A DNA stretch of 64,000 nt from Trema orientale (GCA_002914845.1 JXTC01000096.1:690632-754631), one strand, 5' to 3'; counted from the stretch's first letter, positions 25,030 to 38,237 are shown. Program-made: numbers and translations. Notes: generated by a model not told the origin, from the sequence alone.

Positions 25030-25350
25030 CAGTCGATATAGAAAACGACACTTCTCACGGTATAGAAAACGACAGTCGATATAGAAAACGACACTTCCCA
25101 CAGGTGTAAGAGCTATCACAACACTGTCTACGTGTCAAAGTCCTAATGGGCAGTCGATATAGAAAACGACACTTCCCACGGTATCCTTGCCACGTTAGCA
25201 GTAGCAGGGATAACGTGCTTATGATATAATAATAATAATATAATAATAATGGCGTAATAATAACGTAAGTGTTATCACAACGCTGACACTACGTATTGAG
25301 ATCCCGATAGGCGGTCACAATAAAGGACGACACTTCCCACGATGTCCCTG
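25030..25350. repeat. Interspersed short repeats around CGATATAGAAAACGACA
   Basis: The phrase CAGTCGATATAGAAAACGAC recurs at 25030, 25073 and 25151, with a partial copy near 25060 and a diverged copy near 25313. Most copies are followed by ACTTCCCAC. Between them are phrases such as GTGTAAGAGCTATCACAAC and GTAAGTGTTATCACAAC, again in repeat. A TAA/TAATAA simple repeat lies at about 25208-25265. The nature of the element is unknown. Confidence 0.7.
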
Positions 25351-27339
25351 TATATAGGCGGTTGCAAGGATAACTAGCTTACGGATCGATAATAATATAA
25401 TAATGCGATAATAATAAAGGAATCTAGTTGACAGAGGCGAATAAACCGACCATAGTGTCAACTAGAAATTTGCAGCAGAAATAAAGTGCAGAAAAAAAAA
25501 ATAGTTAGAAACTGATGAAGGCGATATATCCATATGCCAGTTTTAGTTAATTAGAAGAGTTAGAATTACGAGGCGGTAAGTCCAGCCATATTATCAGAAA
25601 TAATAATGAATAACTGAAATTAAAAGTGCTGAAATTTAAATAAAGCAATGTGACCGGTTGCGAGGGAAAACAACACAGATCACTAAATAAATACGCACAA
25701 TAATTAAAAAGGGAGCAAAGTAACTGATCCCACTCAAGGCAGTAATACGGATTACTTTACAGGGAAGAGGAAGTGGAGTAATTGATTGCACTTAGAGCAG
25801 CAATACAAATTACACGCCAAGGTAGAGATACAAGACAGATATATATGAATATATATATATATATAATATAGAGAGCAAAAACCTCGAACTTGTGCTACAG
25901 GTCAAGCATGAGATTGTGGAGAGTAACTCGGTGCCTAAAGATTGCTAAAGTACACGAGTTAGAAACTGCACGCAAAGAAAACTTATTGTACAAGTTAGTA
26001 GAAAAAAAGTGACATAAAAATAATAGGATAGAAAAAATATTATAAAACTAATTATTAGATAGAAAATGATATAAAGTAACTATTGGGCCTAGAATATGTA
26101 AAGAAATATATATAGACCTAAAAATGGATATATACAAGATTACTTGAGCCTTTGTGAAAATTTAGATATATATCAATACTTAGTGATTAAATAGTATAAG
26201 CATGTGAACATGCAAATCGATATGCATTAAAATAAATGGTATAAAAGAGTCGGGAACTTAGCTTTGGGTTGATGATGAGCACGAAGAGATATTGATGGAG
26301 TGGACCAAAAATTGGTCTCAATTTGGGATGAGAGAATCCGAAAGGTAGTGGTGAAGATATAATCAAGCTTGCATATATATGTGAAGAAGATGGGAAATTG
26401 ATGAAAAAGAAATATTGTTAATGATGCAAAGATAGGTATAGAAAGCTAGAATTGGAGTTTCGGATGAACAAAGAAATGGGCCGAGTATGTGCAAGTTAAT
26501 ATACACATGTGTTGAACTTGATGACCACAGTTTGGACTAAAAAAAATCAAACAAGATGATGGGCCAACCGCAAAGTAGAGGAGATGTTGATGATATTAGA
26601 GGTATTAGGCCACGGATGAAATAAGAAATAAGGCAAAAGATATTGATGATGATGAGAACATGGAGTTGAAAATGAGAACAAAGGGATAGTGATGATGTTG
26701 GAGGCTACGGCTGAACACAAAGAAATAAAGAGAGAACAAGTACAGGAACAAATGAGAGGTGGTGGCAGTAAGGACCACGGATGGATACAAAAAAGAAACA
26801 AGAACAAGAAAAATACTAAGAACTTGAGCAAGAGAGAGAACAGTTGGAAGAGTAAAAATGAGGGTGATCTTTCTTATTAAAGCTTCTCAGATGTATCACA
26901 TTCTTTTCGAGAGCTTGCATCTCCTCTTTTACTGTTCTCTTTTGCCATAGTTTTTCAATTTGGGTACCTTTAAAGACTCTGAATACGTTTTAGAGTTTCA
27001 ACGTCTGATTTAGTTAATAATAAAAGCATGATATAAGCGTGACAGCCTATCAAAGAAGACAGATTGTGATATGGGATGTAGAGTGCAAGATTTATTTCCT
27101 TTTTCTAAGAGCAATAGGAACATCCAAAATTAACATTTGAGACCTTAGTTTATGGATGAAGATGGTTATCTAGAGTGAATGATCGGTTCTCCTCCTATAG
27201 ATCAGACTCTTGGTGACATAGACCATAGTTAAGAGGGTCCATTACTTGATAATTCTTTCTTCTTGAATAGAAACAAAGCTTTGGTTCAGTGACAGATTGC
27301 AATCCTCCCCCTTGTCTTTGAGTTTTCATTTGTCAATGA
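25351..27339. other. Non-coding stretch
   Basis: This stretch holds AT dinucleotide runs (about 25846-25870) and purine-rich sequence near 26640-26850. The purine-rich part gives a spurious lysine/glutamate-rich frame. There is no recognisable domain, RNA gene or element boundary. Confidence 0.45.
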
Positions 27340-27548
27340 TAGAGATGGAAACTGGGCCAAGCAGGGCCGGCATGTCCCATATTTGATATGCAAACACAGG
27401 CTTTGCATTGGCCTAGGTCTGACTCGCATAAAATGTGGGCTGACCTGGTCCAGCCCCTATTCCGATGAAGACCAAACCACAATTTTTGTAGGCCTAAGTG
27501 GGACATTTTATGTAGATCTAAGTGAGTCGTACCTATGTAGACCGAATA
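27340..27548. mobile_element. GGGCC-rich repeat, left part
   Basis: It starts AGAGATGGAAACTGGGCC and carries many GGCC, GGGCT and CCTA words, as in hAT-type non-autonomous elements of plants. The composition resumes at 35788 after the Tekay-like element, which seems to have landed inside it. Family assignment is tentative. Confidence 0.3.
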
Positions 27549-29935
27549 TATCACGACCCAAACCCCAGGCCAGTGGCAGAAGAGGAATTTCACAAGTGGA
27601 AATTCATAATTGGTTTTAGAAAATTTTAGAAACTTCAATTCTTCAGAAAAACGACAGTATCCATAAAAGTTCATAAAAATAATCCAAATTATAAATTCTC
27701 ACAGTTTATGATTACCATTAAATATAGACTGTTAATAATATTTATAAAACATACAATGCATCACCATCGTCATCACAAGTAGGCATAATAGATAATACAG
27801 GCTAAATCCAAAGTATGAGCCCTAAATATATTACAAATCCAAAATAAGTTACTAAATAGTACCAACTACTAAAGTAGTAACTATCTTCCTCTCCTAGTCA
27901 CTCCATTCCAGAGTTGCCTAAGTCACACTGCACACTACCTGAGAGTGGGAAAAGATAAGGGAATGAGCATTCACATGCTCAGTAGGAATTCAATTACCTT
28001 TTTGGTATGAATGTAACTTTTCAAACCTGCATGGATTGTACCCTTTCCAAAATCCATTTATAAAAGAAGTTTACAAATAATCAAGAGTAATCACATACTC
28101 AAAACCAAAACCAAAACCGCTATCATGTTGTACATATCATAAATCAACTAAGTATAAGTATGAGCTCTCATCCTCTCATCACGGTCCTGTAATATCTCTT
28201 GAACCGAGGTACCCAGCATCCTAATACTACCCAGAAGTATGTCAGCAAATATTGCGCAGGGGCCTAGGTCTCTCACCTAGTGATGCAGCAACTTGTCAGC
28301 GATCTAAATACCATGATGCTAAAACAGAACTCAAGTGTGTGATCCTATAGTAGGTACAACATATCATAGAGTGTGTAATAACCATGCATCAAGTATATCA
28401 AGAAAATCATGCTTTCAAACTCATTAATATTATTTTGGGATTTACAGAAAATTGGGCAGAACAGCTGTAATTTTCCAAAACCAAAATTTTAAATATGCAT
28501 AAAACCTATACAAACCAATCCCAGAACAATCTAATACATCTCAACAGTTCACAAGTTCACCAAATACCCAATCAAATCATTAAAATCCATGAAAATTAAC
28601 AATTTCAAGAAATAGGTCAGAATGCATATTTTTAAACAAAATTGGTATAAAAATTGGTAATTGAACCCTTACCTCGCCTTGATGGCTAAGCTAAGCTATC
28701 GGCGCCCGTAGGTTCTCCGATTGGTCAACCGGTTGCTCAGAAGGTCGTTTCGGGATCCCGTAAGCTCGCTTTAAGGGGTGACTTTCCAAATGAATCCCCA
28801 AATTGGAAAATAAAGGTCTTCACTGAATTCAGAGCACCCAAAAATATTAGGTTAGACATATAATTCGATTAATTTGACCTTCGGGCCGAGAGCGGGCTCG
28901 TGACATGCAAATTGAGGCGAAATCCCGAGCCTTGTGTCTCGGATTTCGTGCCAACTCAAAACCTATTGATATTTTACATCGAAACTTGTCTCTTGATCTT
29001 ACTTAGTGCAATTCCGAAGTCCAATTTCAGTTTCGAGGCCTCTAGCTCAAATTTGGGCTCAATTAGAAACTAATTATAAAAGTTACAAAAATGTCAATTT
29101 CTAAAAATATTTAGATAAAAGCCATAAAATTCAGATCGGTTTTTCTCTAAATCTACCCACCCATTTTCTACAAATCCACTACTCTTCATCTTGTTTTAAG
29201 TCATATTTTCATCCCACAAAGTTTCAAGAACAATGGATGAACATAACAAAAATAATTGCACAAATACCACTTTTTGTTACGAAAATGCCATAAAAGCTTT
29301 CAAATGCTCATCGGAGCTTCTTGGCTAGAAATTTGTGGTGGTGGAGGATCAAACCATGTAGGAGGAAGCTTAGGCTTCAATTTGCTGGTGGTGGGTGGTG
29401 GCCATGGTGGCTAAAATGGTGAAAAACCTCCGCGAAACACCTCAGGTTCGCGGGCTCCTCCACGCAGCTAGGCAGTGCGACAACGGGCAGCTACTGGCAG
29501 TGAGCCGTTGTCGATCATCTGGGGAGCTGCCAGCCTGAGCTCGAGGGCTGGGTCAGTGCCAGTGGCTGGTGGTGGGCTGCGCAAGTGGAAGAGCAAAGAA
29601 GAAGAAAAAGAAAGAGGGGGAAGAGAGGGTAACGTGAGAGATAGAGAGAGAGAATGTTAGGAATTAGGGAATTTTTGGGGGTATTTTGACTGGTGGCAGA
29701 TTTGAAATGGGGAGGAGAGATTTCTCAGATTTGCATTTTAATTCCTAGTCCACTTTTCTCTTCAAGTTTGTCCTTTAAAATTTCAAAATTGACCCCAACT
29801 TCAACAAATTCTCCTACTTTGACCTCTCCTTCCATTTTATCACGATTTCAGCCAACTTTTATATTAATTTAATTTTTTTTCCCTCAATTTATGAAAAGAC
29901 AATAATAACCTTAATTTGAAATCAAGGTTTTCACA
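27549..29935 (-). repeat. 3' LTR of the minus-strand Tekay-like element
   Basis: In plus-strand terms it runs from TATCACGACC to TTTTCACA and pairs with 33491-35787. A small open frame near 29475-29660 lies in a purine-rich tract and is not a gene. Confidence 0.85.
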
Positions 29936-29989
29936 TCCTCCCCTCCTTAAGGAAGTTTTGTCCCGAAATTCAGAGTACAAGGTATGAAT

Positions 29990-30420
29990 CAAAGTACAAC
30001 CTCAAGCTAAAAGTTAAACAAATGAGAATACTTTTCACGCATCTCGGTCTCAAGTTCCCAAGTGACTTCTTCCTCCTTATAGTGTTCCTAAAAAACCTTG
30101 ACAAGCAGAATCTCTCTGTTACGAAGCACCTTGAGCTCTCTCCCCAGTATTCGAATTGGTTGCTCCTCATAAGTTACATTCTCTTGGATGGACACTTCCA
30201 TTATTGGATAATATGAGATGGGTCAAGTGTGTATTTCCCGAGCATTGAAACATGAAATACATTGTGTACTCGACGTAATTTTGGTGGTAAATCCAGACAA
30301 TAAGCGACAGCCCCAATTCTATCAGTAATCTCAAATGGCCCAATGTATCTTAGAGCTAACTTCCCTTTAACTCCGAATCTTGTGACTCTATGCATTGGCG
30401 TAACTTTCAAGAATACCTTA
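29990..30420 (-). pseudogene. Integrase C-terminus and chromodomain remnant, fossil
   Basis: The translation gives RYIGPFEITDRIGAVAYCL and NVFHVSMLGKY (the GPF/Y and post-core segment). Further on comes a chromodomain tail of the form EEVTWELETEMREKY near 30030-30070. The latter marks the chromovirus branch. Confidence 0.75.
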
Positions 30421-30539
30421 TCACCAACATTAAACTCTATCTCGTGTCTCGGGGGGTCTACATAGTTTTTCTTGCGATTCTGAACAACTTTGAGTCTCTC
30501 TCTGATCTTGTTAACCTTCTCAGTAGTCTCTTATACTAG

Positions 30540-31360
30540 CTCTGGCCCAAGAGTAACATATTCCTCTGCATCAGCCCAATACAAGAGTGATCTACATGGT
30601 CTCCCATATAGTACCTCATATAGAGCCATACCAAGACTAACTTGGTAGTTGTTGTTATAAGCAAACTCCACCAATGACAAGTGATCATTCTAGCTTCTAC
30701 CAAAATTTAGTATACATGAGCGAAGCATGTCCTCTAAAATCTGTATAGTCCTCTCAAATTGGCCATCTATCTGAGGATGATAAGCTGTATTGAGACTTAA
30801 TTCTGTTCCCAAAGCTCTCTACAATTCTTTCTAGAATTTTGATCTAAATCTTTGATCTCCGTCAGACACTATACTTGATAGTACCCCATGTAAGCGAATA
30901 ATGTTATCCACATAGAGACGACTAAGTTGTGTGAGTGAAAACTCAATCCTGATCGGTATAAAGTGGGCAGTCTTTGTCATCCGATCAACTATCACCCAAA
31001 CAGTGTCATTCTTTCTTCGAGTTCTTGTTAGACCTGTTACAAAATCCAAGGTGATTTTATGCCATTTCCACTCTGGGATAGGTAAAGACTGAAGCAGTCC
31101 AGCTGGCCTCTGGTATTCTGCCTTGACTTGCTAACAAGTTATACACTTAGCCACAAAAGTTGCTTTATCTTGTTCCGTGCTTTTCCACCAGAACTGCCTC
31201 TTTAGATCGTGGTACATCTTAGTGCTACTAGGATGTACTGCGAATTTAGACTTGTGAGCCTCAGTCAAAATAGTCTCTCTAAGATGAGGGTCATTGGCTA
31301 CAGCTAATCTTCCATTGAAAAGTATACAACCCTTCTCTATTGGTACTCCAACCATCTAAC
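30540..31360 (-). pseudogene. Tekay-like integrase region, fossil
   Basis: The zinc-binding domain (HKSKFAVHPSSTKMYHDL, near 31200-31270) is followed by the core (MDFVTGLTRTRRKND, then VDRMTKTAHFIP, near 30960-31050). Gypsy chromovirus integrases have this arrangement. Broken remnant. Confidence 0.8.
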
Positions 31361-31639
31361 TGCTCACCATTCTGAAGTTGGTTCCAAATCGCTCTCAGTT
31401 CTTAATCTTGCTACTGACTTTGTTGTGCTATCCAAAGAAGTGATGGTGTAGCCATAATGTTGCTGATACAAGTAGTTTCCCCATTTTCACTATACTCCAA
31501 GTTGTAGTCACCAATGGTAACCGAATTCTTCCAATCTTCTAGTACCCAATAAGTGAGCATGTTATGAAACTTTCTGCTCAAAGCATCAGCTATAACGTTG
31601 GCCTTTCCAGGATGGTATTGAAGTTTGAAGTCATAGTCC

Positions 31640-32050
31640 TCTATATACTCAACTCATCTTCTTTGTCTTAAGTTCAAGTCTTGTTGAGTAAACAGATACT
31701 TCAAACTCTTATGATCAGAATAAATCTCAAATTTCACACCATACAGATAGCATCTCCAAATCTTAAAGGCAAAGATCACAGCTGCTAACTCCAAGTCATG
31801 AGTGAGATAGTTCTTCTCATGTGGCTTTAACTGGCGGGAAGCATAAGCCACTACCTTACCATTTTGTATTAAGACACATCTTAATCCTGAACCAGAAGCA
31901 TCGGTATACACAATATAAGGTTCATTACTGTTAGGAATAATAAGAACAGGTGCAATTATCAATCTTCTCTTCAATTCTATGAAAGCTGCTTCACAATCAT
32001 CATTCCATACAAACTTGACATTCTTTCTCGTTAACTTTGTCAAAGGCATT
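31640..32050 (-). pseudogene. Tekay-like RNase H region, fossil
   Basis: The translation shows [19 protein letters not shown], then [19 protein letters not shown] and [19 protein letters not shown]. This is the Ty3/gypsy RNase H with its characteristic TDAS and DHKSL motifs. Confidence 0.85.
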
Positions 32051-32479
32051 GCAATTCTAGAGAAATTCTCAACAAAATAATGGTAATAACCCGTTAGACC
32101 AAGGAAACTTCTTTGTGGTCATGAGCCTCATCTACTTCTGCAACTGTATAAGTTTGACCAGAAGCTTTGCTTTTTCCTTTGTTCCCTCTTCCTTGGCCAG
32201 GGCGGCTACTACTAGTTCATAAACTGGCACTAGCATATCCACATCCTCTTTGGTTCTCAGAATTTTGTGGAGTTCAGAAATTCTGAGTATAGCCCTGGTT
32301 GTAGCCCGAACCTTATGGCCTAAACTAATGCTAGTACTGAGAACCATAAGACTGCTGATAAAGAGTAGATGTGAATGCCTGACACTGATTCTGAGATTGC
32401 ACTGGTCTCATCTGATTACCCCGAAAAGGAACTGAGGCACTCTGACTTCCCTGTGGTCCTCCTTGAGATAATGGAGGTT

Positions 32480-33350
32480 TTTGTTGGCGGTAAAGGCAAG
32501 TTTTCTTCTGGTGGCCTTACTATCCATAATTGAAGCATCCATACGGTCCATAACGACCTTTCCCTGAAGAGCTACTACTGTTGCTACTTCCACTATTCTG
32601 AGAATTCTACCCTTACCATTGTCCTTGGTCCTTCTTGTTCATTTTTCTCCCATTGCCCTTGTTTCTTGTATGATCCCTCGTTGTTGATCGATCATCAAGA
32701 AAAGTCTCAGCTTTTTTAACTGCAACAACTAAGTCAACAAGGTTGCTAGAGGATTGGGTCACAATCTTCTCCAAGATGGCTGGCCTTAGAGCCTCTACGA
32801 ACTTGATAATCTGGAGGGTAGGATCTGTTTCAGGTGCATAGGCATAATGTGCCAACTCCATAAACCGTACATAGTACTCATTCATCGTCATGTCACCCTG
32901 CTTGAGCTATTCATACTCTCTAATCATAGCAGCTCTATGACTAGCATTAGCATAATGACTCCTAAACAATCCCTCAAAAGTATCCCAAGTCATATCGGTC
33001 ACATCTTGAGTCAACTTGACTGTCTCCCACCAATTAATAGCTCCATCAGTGAGCTTATAAGTGACAAAGTTACTTGGAACTTTACTGGTATTCCAATAGT
33101 AGTGAAAGTCTTCTTAACATCTCTAAGCTATCTCTCAGCCAAGATGAGATTAGGTCTCCCATCAAATGATGGCTGATTAAGCTTCATAAAGTCCTTGAAA
33201 AAATTACCCTGACGGGCCTTAGGGCTTCGCTCAGTCTTTAAACCCAGTAATACTCGTAAAGCATCATACAAATTTGCTACAGGGTTAGAGACTTGCTGTT
33301 ATAGTGGGAGAGTCTCAACCCTAGGCTCTTACCTCGGTATTCTTCGCCTC
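32480..33350 (-). pseudogene. Tekay-like gag region, fossil
   Basis: The gag core is seen as MNEYYVRFMELAHYAYAP and FVEALRPAILEKIVTQ, followed by a basic tail and a zinc-knuckle-like stretch near 32500-32550. It is related to the plus-strand element at 52046-52250, which reads MNEYYIQFMELALYAYALG. Confidence 0.75.
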
Positions 33351-33490
33351 GGAGGCATTATAGTTATGTATTCATATGCCAAAGTGTTAATGAGATAATG
33401 ATACAAATACTTTTGAAAAAGAAATCACAATCTAATCTAATGATGTCACATTCAAGGTAATTAAACCTATATTCTGATACTAAAAATTTC

Positions 33491-35468
33491 TGTCACGACC
33501 TAAACCCCGGGCCAGTAGCAAAAGAGAAATTTCACAAGTGAAAATTCAGAGTTTGTTTTAGAAAATTTGAGAAACTTCAATTTTTCAGAAAAATGACAAC
33601 TAGTTTAAAAACGACAGCTTTCGCAAATATTTATAAAAATAATCCAAATTGTAAATTCCCATAATTTGTGATCACCACTAAATATAGATTGTTAATAATA
33701 TTCATAAACCATATAATGCATCACCATCATCATCACAAATAGGCATAATAGAAAATACATGCCAAATCCAAAGTATGAGCCTTAAATATATTATAAATCC
33801 AAAATGAGTTACTAAGTAGTTACCAGCTACTAAACTAGTAACTATCTTCCTCTCCTAGTCACTCTGCTCTGGAGTTGCCCAAGTCACACTGCATACCACT
33901 TGAGAGTGGGAAAAGATAAGGGAGTGAGCATTGATATGCTAAGTAGGAATTTAATTACACCTTCTGTATAAATGCAACTTTTTAAACCTGCATGGTTACT
34001 ATCCTTTCCAAAATCCATCTATAAAATAAGTTTACAAATAATCAAGAGTAATCACACATTCAAAACTAAAACTAAAATTACCATCATGTTGTACATATCA
34101 TAAATCAATGAAGTATAAGTATGAGCTCTCATCATGGTCCTATAATACCTCGAACAGAGGTACCCAGCATCCTGATACTACCCGAAAGTGCGTCAGCAAA
34201 TCCTGCCCAGGGTCCTAGGTCTCTTGCCTAGCGTTGCAGTAACTTGCCAGCGATCTAAATACTGTGATGCTAAAATAAAACTCAAGTGTGTGATCCTATG
34301 GTAGGTACAATATATCATAAAGTGTGAAACAACTATGCATCAAGTATATCAAGAAAATCATGCTTTAAAACTCATTGGTATTATTCTGGAATTAATAGAA
34401 AATTAGGCAGCACAACGCCTGCATAAAAACTATACAAACCAATCCCAGAACAATCCAATATATCTCAACAGTTCACAAGTTCACCAAATACCCAATCAAA
34501 TCATTGAAATCCATGAAAATCAATAATTTTAAGAAATAGGTCATAATGCATATTTCTAAACAAAATTGGTATAAAACTTGGTAATTAAACCCCTACCTCC
34601 CGTTGATAGCTAAGCTAAGCTATCAGCGCCCGTAGATTCTCCCCTTGATCAACCGGTTACTCAGAAGGTTATTTCGGGATCTCGTAAGCTCACTTTGAGG
34701 GGTGACTTTCCAAACGAAGCCCCAAATTAGAAAATAGAGATCACCACTGAATTCATAGCACCCAAAAACATTAGGCTTGACGTATAATTCGATCAATTTG
34801 GGCCCTCAGCCGAGAGCGGGCCTGTGGCACGCAAATTGAGGCGAAATCCCGAGCCTTGCATCACGAATTTCGTGCCAACTCAAAACCTATTGATGTTTTG
34901 TATCAAAACTCGTCTTTTGATCTTACTTAGTCCCATTCCGAAGTCCAATTTCAGTTTCGAGGCCTCTAGCTCAAATTTGGGCTTAGTTAGAAACTAATTT
35001 GAAAAGTTAAAAAAATGCCAATTTCTGAAAATATTTAGATAAACACCACAAAATTCTGGTCAATTTTTCTCTCAATCTACCCGCCCATTTTCTACAAATC
35101 TACCGCTCTTCATCTTGTTTTAAACATATTTTCATCCCACAAAGTTTCAAGAATAATGGATGAACATAACAAAAATAATTGTACGAATGCCACTTTTTAT
35201 TACAAAAATACCATAAAAACTTTTAAATGCTCATCGAAGCTTCTTGCTCAGAAATTTGTGGTGGTGGAGAGTCAACCCACGTAGGAGGAAGATTAGGCTT
35301 CAATTTGGTGGCGTGACGACGGGCAGCTACTGGCAGTGAGCCTTCGTCGGTTGTTTGGGGAGCTGCCGGTCGGAGCTCAGGGGCTAGGTCGGCATCAGTG
35401 GCCAGTGGTGTGCTGCGCAAGGGGAAGAGCAAAGAAGAAGAAGAAGAAAAAGGGGTAAGAAAGGGTAA

Positions 35469-35510
<42 letters not shown>

Positions 35511-35787
35511 TTGGGGTTGGAGAATTTTTTGGGGTATTTTGACAGGTTGCAAATCTGAAATGAGGAGGAGAGATTTCTCAGATGTGCATTTTAACCCCTA
35601 GTCAACTTTTCTCTTCAATTTGTCCTTAAAAATTTTAAAATTGACCCCAACTTCAACAAATTCTCCCACTTTGACCCCTCCTTCATTTTATTAGGATTTC
35701 AACCAACTTTTATATTAATTTAATTTTTTTTTCCCCCAATTTATGAAAAGACAATAATAACCTGAATTTGAATTCAAGGTTTTCACA
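33491..35787 (-). repeat. 5' LTR of the minus-strand Tekay-like element
   Basis: In plus-strand terms it begins TGTCACGACC and ends TTTTCACA. A long GA dinucleotide run lies at about 35472-35514 and is shorter in the partner LTR, so it has expanded or contracted since insertion. Confidence 0.85.
35472..35514. repeat. (GA)n microsatellite
   Basis: An uninterrupted GA run of about 20 units inside an LTR. It is likely length-variable between individuals. Confidence 0.95.
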
Positions 35788-36215
35788 GCATATGGGCCTA
35801 TAGGGGTCAAAATATGAGCCTAATTTTGTTATTATTTTTTGCTTTCATATTTTTAAATTTTATTGAGTATTAATATTTAATGGAGACTATATTATCCCTT
35901 TACTTTTTTGTTAGATTAAAATATTAAAAAAAATCCTCTTCATATTCTTTTAAAATTTGAATAAATGAAAAATAAATAAAAATAAGTAAATAAATAATTA
36001 TTAAAAACATAAAAAATGAAAATATTCAATTAATATTTTTTTTAATTTTTAGGTAAGAATTATATTTGAAATTATATATAAAATGGCTAAATGGAGGCCT
36101 ATAGAAATGTAGACTGAGCTAATGGGTCTATTGTTGAGGCCGAACTTAGTCTCTACTATATGTATCAAGCCATCTCAAACCCACATTAATGTACTGGGCC
36201 ATCCCAAGCTCAAGC
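35788..36215. mobile_element. GGGCC-rich repeat, right part
   Basis: It continues the composition of 27340-27548 (ATATGGGCCTATAGG, later GGAGGCCTATAG and GGGCCATCCCAAGC) around an AT-rich middle. The two parts are separated by the Tekay-like element. Tentatively a hAT-type non-autonomous element. Confidence 0.3.
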
Positions 36216-36334
36216 CCGTGTTAGCTGTCTGACAGATTTCACAATGAAATTGAATTGAATACAGAAACAAATTGAAACTTGTTTGCTTAACTTGTCCGCT
36301 GTTTTATGTCAGGTTTAGCAAAGTAATAGAGTTG

Positions 36335-37245
36335 TCCCTCAATCTAGCAATATCAATGATGAAGAAAGATCCTGAAACTCATAAGAAGATGGAGAAAATT
36401 TAGACAAAAAGTGAAGGTCCTGAGTCAATTTACTAACAAACATGAGATTGCAGGAAATATGAGGAACATGGAGGGCATATTTTAGTGTTAAAATGGAGAA
36501 ATACATCACTGAACCAGTCCCTGGGATTGTAGAAAGAGAACCATATGCAATTTTAATCTTAGAATTTCCAGCACAAGGAATACAAGTTTTTAAAAAAAAA
36601 AAAAAAACAAATGGAGGCAACTAGTCATATGATCTGAAGCTCCAGAACAAATAATCTAAAGGGCATTTGAACAGTACCCTTGTGGGCTAAGAGTAAAGGT
36701 GAACCATAAGCAAGCGGTTTATGAAAACGGTCTAGCCGTTCCTTACTGAAAAAGAACATCTCAGGCTTTGTTATACTCGAATCACTTGAAAACGACCTTT
36801 TGACTCTTTGTCCTGTCGGCGAGGCTTCTTTTTGCTGACTTTCTATGTAATTTTTAGCATGCCTCCTTTATAAGACGACATTTATTGCATGCAGTCGTCA
36901 CACCATACTTTGCCACCACGTCATATTGGTCGATGATTTCCACTGTTAAATCAGTTAAACTTACAGAAACTTGAGTTTTTGTATCGCCTATCATCACCTT
37001 CTTTCAACTCTCCTCACGATAGTAGTGGTATGTGGTCGAAAAAAACACCCCCAGATTTCATCTAGGTTTCTATTGATACTCGTTATAAACACAAATAGTA
37101 GTTTCTTTTCCACCATCTGTGTACTTGAAACTTTCTTCCAGGCTATCCTAAGGCACGACGAATAAATGTAGTTGTTGCCAAACTACGATAAGCTATAATG
37201 AATAAATATAGCTCATGCCAATACAAGTGACTTCCAAACTGCCTT
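36335..37245 (-). pseudogene. Ty1/copia fragment (protease side), fossil
   Basis: The minus-strand translation shows KIKIAYGSLSTIPGTGS then YALHVPHISCNLMFVSKL. This is the protease to pre-integrase segment of Ty1/copia polyproteins. It belongs with the gag segment at 38238-38636, and the two are separated by a solo LTR. Broken remnant; the rest of pol was not found nearby. Confidence 0.7.
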
Positions 37246-38237
37246 TGTTAGTGCATGTTTTAGTTTTGCACTTTATGATCTTTTGGATTGTAGTGAATAA
37301 TATTTTGCTTTATATTTCAATTGTATTTTCAATCATTGTGTTAGTCTGTATTTTATATTGTATAATTGGGCACCAAGGATGTTTTGACAATTCCTCGATG
37401 GAAGCAAATGAAGGTTTGAAGTTTTCACCATCCTGATCTCAATGGTTTAGGTTCTATATCTAGTGGCTACATGTTTAGATTGATGATTGTAGCATGTGCA
37501 TATTCATTTGGTATAATAATATGTGAGTCTGTCTCAGTTTGTCTAGTCAAGATGTCACCTTTAAGTTTGACTTTGTGTGTTTTATGAGTATGATTGATTA
37601 TTTAGTTAAGACCTTTAGATATGAAATTATTTGTCTCATCTAGGTCACTGCTTGTTTAGATATTACATTTGCTACTTGTCTATTTTATGGGCTGAGTCAC
37701 TTTGTACTTTCTTATATAAATAAGAAACCTCTTTTCAGATGTGAACATATTCTTTGAGCACTATTTTGAGAGATATTTAGATCAAAGGCTTACTTGCTTT
37801 GGTAGCAAGTTTCATTTCTTAGAGTTCTTGTGTGATTTATTTCTGAGTTTCATTTTCCATACAGTCAGCCATTGATTCCCGTGATTGGTGGTACTCGATA
37901 GTGACTTAAACACAAAAGGATTTTTGTGTGTTTTTGATGGGAGCTCATCAGTAGCAGCTGAAGGGAGTTCAGCAATAAGTTGAAGGAGCAATTTCTACGG
38001 AAGAATTCAAAGTTCAAACCGGTAGCAACTAGAAGAGATTTCTAGAATATATTGTATAAGACATGTATTTGTACTTCTTTCATATCTGTAATGGATTATT
38101 GTATATTGGACTAGGTTCCGTAGATGTAGACACAACTTGGTTGTATTGAACCATGATAAAATTAGTGTATTTATTTTTAATTTTGTGTTAATTTTTGTAA
38201 TTCTGCAATCATTTTTAACGAGTAGCCTAACTTAACA
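37246..38237 (+). mobile_element. Solo LTR, 992 bp, perfect target duplication
   Basis: It begins TGTTAGTGCATG and ends CTAACTTAACA and is flanked by GCCTT on both sides (37241-37245 and 38238-38242), a perfect 5-bp target duplication. A TATAAATAAG-like promoter motif lies near 37714. It contains no coding region and interrupts the copia fragment on the opposite strand. The orientation is inferred from the promoter-like motif. The superfamily is unassigned; the TGTTA start and the length would suit Ty1/copia. Confidence 0.8.

Larger units (their letters stand above)
27549..35787 (-). mobile_element. Tekay-like Ty3/gypsy chromovirus (minus strand), broken
   Basis: A two-LTR element flanked by GAATA (27544-27548) and GCATA (35788-35792), a 5-bp target duplication with one mismatch. 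On the minus strand it has a diverged tRNA-Met primer site near 33472-33484, gag, RNase H, integrase and a C-terminal chromodomain remnant, then a purine tract (GGAGGGGAGGA, near 29936-29947). I did not recognise a protease or an RT palm, so it is not whole, and it is broken in many places. The LTRs differ by roughly 10% by eye, suggesting an insertion a few million years old. Confidence 0.85.

Noticed and set aside
25030-25350. Regularly spaced repeats as a CRISPR-like array
   Set aside because: Units are unevenly spaced and imperfect, and this is a plant nuclear region; no associated genes.
26547-26880. Lysine/glutamate-rich frame and its mirror frames
   Set aside because: They come from a purine-rich tract; no recognisable domain or gene structure.
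27333-27674. Frames on both strands across the LTR border
   Set aside because: They run from a GGGCC-rich repeat into an LTR, so they cannot be one gene.
35223-35601. Serine/leucine-rich and arginine/glutamate-rich frames
   Set aside because: They are translations of a GA microsatellite in an LTR.
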